From: Bacteroidaceae bacterium
GTDB lineage: Bacteria > Bacteroidota > Bacteroidia > Bacteroidales > Bacteroidaceae
NCBI GenBank assembly: GCA_017471185.1
Contig: JAFUVZ010000007.1
Coordinates: 1 to 45,601, forward strand
DNA: 45,601 nucleotides
Direction of reading: 5' to 3'
Below, in pieces: positions 44,438 through 45,601 of this stretch (position 1 is its first letter; every line of letters begins with the position of its first letter). Position numbers and translations under genes: made by a program. The notes under the pieces are model-generated. The model saw only the letters and a program-made list of their open reading frames with translations, was not told the DNA's origin and searched no databases.

Positions 44438-45601
44438 ATGTCAGAAGAAAAGAAGTACAGCCTCGATGAGGTTGAGGATTTGATGAGCCGTGAGAGTGAG
44501 GAGCAGAATTTCTTCTCGTTTCCGAACCTGTTCGCCACGTTCGTGTTGAACTGGCAGTGGTTCTTGCTGACGGTCTTCATCTGCCTGTGCGGCGCTTTCA
44601 TTTACCTGCGCTATGCCACTCCGCAGTACCGTGTTACTGCCCGTATGCTGATCAAGGATGAGGACAAGAAGCGCGGCGGTGACGTGCTGTCCAACATGCA
44701 GGACATCGGTTTCCTGACCAATTCCGCGGGTATCGAGAACGAGATTGAGATTCTCAATTCCCGCATGCTCGTGCGTGACGCGGTGAACGACCTGAAGCTC
44801 CACACGCAGTATTTCGCTGACGGTATCGTCAAGAACCGCCTGGTTTACAGCCAGCAGCCCGTTAACGTCGATCTTGACTCCGCGTCTCTGGACAGCCTCG
44901 ACAGGTACGGTTCCCGTTCCATCCGCCTGACGCTTTCCCTTGAGGGTGAGGCGTCCTACAGCGTGAAGGGCGAGCTGCGGTCAAGAGGCAAGACGGTGAG
45001 CCGTTTCGCGGAGGATGCCCGTACGCTTCCCTTCAGCATATCGACCGACTACGGCACGCTTACCTTCACGCCCAATCCGGAAGGGACCTACTCCATGCAG
45101 CGTGACCTGATTGTGACGGTGGAGCCTCCCGTTGAGGTGGCCAAGCGTTACCTGAAGTCCATGACCGTCGCCGCGACGTCGAAGCAGACCACCATCGCCG
45201 AGCTGACGGCTACCAACTCAGACGAGCGCCGGGGCATAGACTTCCTGACCGCCCTCGTGGAGTGCTACAACCGCCAGGCCAACGCCGACAAGAACGAGAT
45301 CGCCCTGAAGACGGAGGAGTTCATCAACGACCGTATCGCGCGCATCAACGAGGAGCTGGGCAACACGGAAGGCGCCTTGGAGGACTACAAGCGACGCAAC
45401 ACGGTGACAAGTATCGACATGGACGCCTCCCAGTCTCTGCAGATGTCGAGCCAGTACTCCACGAAGCTGACTGAGATCAACTCCCAGATCCAGCTGCTTG
45501 ACTACCTGAGCGAGTACGTCAACAATCCCGATAACAGGTACAGGATCATCCCCTCCAACGTGGGTATGTCCGACAAGGCCTCCACGGATCTGATATCCAC
45601 C
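44438..45601 (+). CDS. Wzc-like polysaccharide chain-length/tyrosine kinase protein (5' part)
   Basis: Open from ATG 44438 to the window end (388 codons, no stop), so the gene is cut off. The N-terminus is cytoplasmic, then a membrane helix at about residues 41-58 (WFLLTVFICLCGAFIYL). The Wzz-type periplasmic domain follows: TPQYRVTARMLIKDED, then IENEIEILNSRMLVRDAV. A long coiled region starts near INDRIARINEELG. The expected second membrane helix and BY-kinase domain would lie beyond the window. It likely controls exopolysaccharide chain length and export. Base composition is visibly GC-richer than upstream genes (37 of 60 bases G/C in 45241-45300). Follows upxY by 51 bases. Confidence 0.92.
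   Translation, partial: MSEEKKYSLDEVEDLMSRESEEQNFFSFPNLFATFVLNWQWFLLTVFICLCGAFIYLRYATPQYRVTARMLIKDEDKKRGGDVLSNMQDIGFLTNSAGIENEIEILNSRMLVRDAVNDLKLHTQYFADGIVKNRLVYSQQPVNVDLDSASLDSLDRYGSRSIRLTLSLEGEASYSVKGELRSRGKTVSRFAEDARTLPFSISTDYGTLTFTPNPEGTYSMQRDLIVTVEPPVEVAKRYLKSMTVAATSKQTTIAELTATNSDERRGIDFLTALVECYNRQANADKNEIALKTEEFINDRIARINEELGNTEGALEDYKRRNTVTSIDMDASQSLQMSSQYSTKLTEINSQIQLLDYLSEYVNNPDNRYRIIPSNVGMSDKASTDLIST

Overview
The window looks like a chromosomal segment of a Bacteroidota bacterium, most likely a Prevotella-type member of the Prevotellaceae. The evidence is the recurrent -7 promoter element TAnnTTTG (sometimes with TTTG 19-20 bases upstream), the Bacteroidota-type omega subunit, DUF4293, GIN-domain, UpxY and BamD genes, a GT3-type glycogen synthase, and a V-type rather than F-type ATPase next to an rRNA operon. 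The genus is an inference from gene content; no 16S is present.

Layout. 1-548: 3' end of 23S rRNA, 5S rRNA and a strong terminator. 752-8282: a seven-gene V-type ATPase operon (E, DUF2764, A, B, D, I, K) whose K subunit carries the Na+-type ligand set, closed by a terminator. 8431-12710: glycogen synthase and alpha-glucan phosphorylase. 12778-15645 (minus): DEDDh exonuclease, enolase and a PfkB kinase. 15729-19774: a Cu+-type P1B ATPase that lacks most of its nucleotide-binding domain, overlapping tex by one base. 19775-22144 (minus): a PcrA/UvrD helicase. 22388-25728: a secreted CE1-like esterase coupled to pyrB and pyrI, then a flavin reductase-like protein. 25790-27070: glyA. 27180-29249 (minus): uvrB. 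29406-31079: bamD, omega and DUF4293. 31123-36184: OmpA lipoprotein, zinc metallopeptidase and a tricorn-like protease. 36425-38461: a GIN-domain lipoprotein and a REP-associated tyrosine transposase embedded in palindromic repeats. 38462-41593 (minus): agmatine deiminase, five tRNA genes (Gly, Leu, Leu, Leu, Gly) and nspC. 41681-43283: alpha/beta hydrolase and a Gly/Met-rich secreted protein. 43345-43575: a perfectly phased 33-unit heptamer array. 43772 to the end: an UpxY antiterminator followed by a truncated Wzc-like chain-length/tyrosine-kinase gene, the start of an exopolysaccharide locus.

Most genes are housekeeping: energy coupling, glycogen turnover, pyrimidine, one-carbon and polyamine synthesis, DNA repair and outer-membrane assembly. 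The parts that stand out are the shortened copper ATPase, the transposase with its inverted REP pairs, the heptamer arrays (two of which contain the stop codons of uvrB and the tricorn-like gene), and the duplicated tRNA block whose two Leu copies differ by a covarying base pair. I did not see a clearly new defence or mobile system; the shortened ATPase is the best candidate for undescribed biochemistry.
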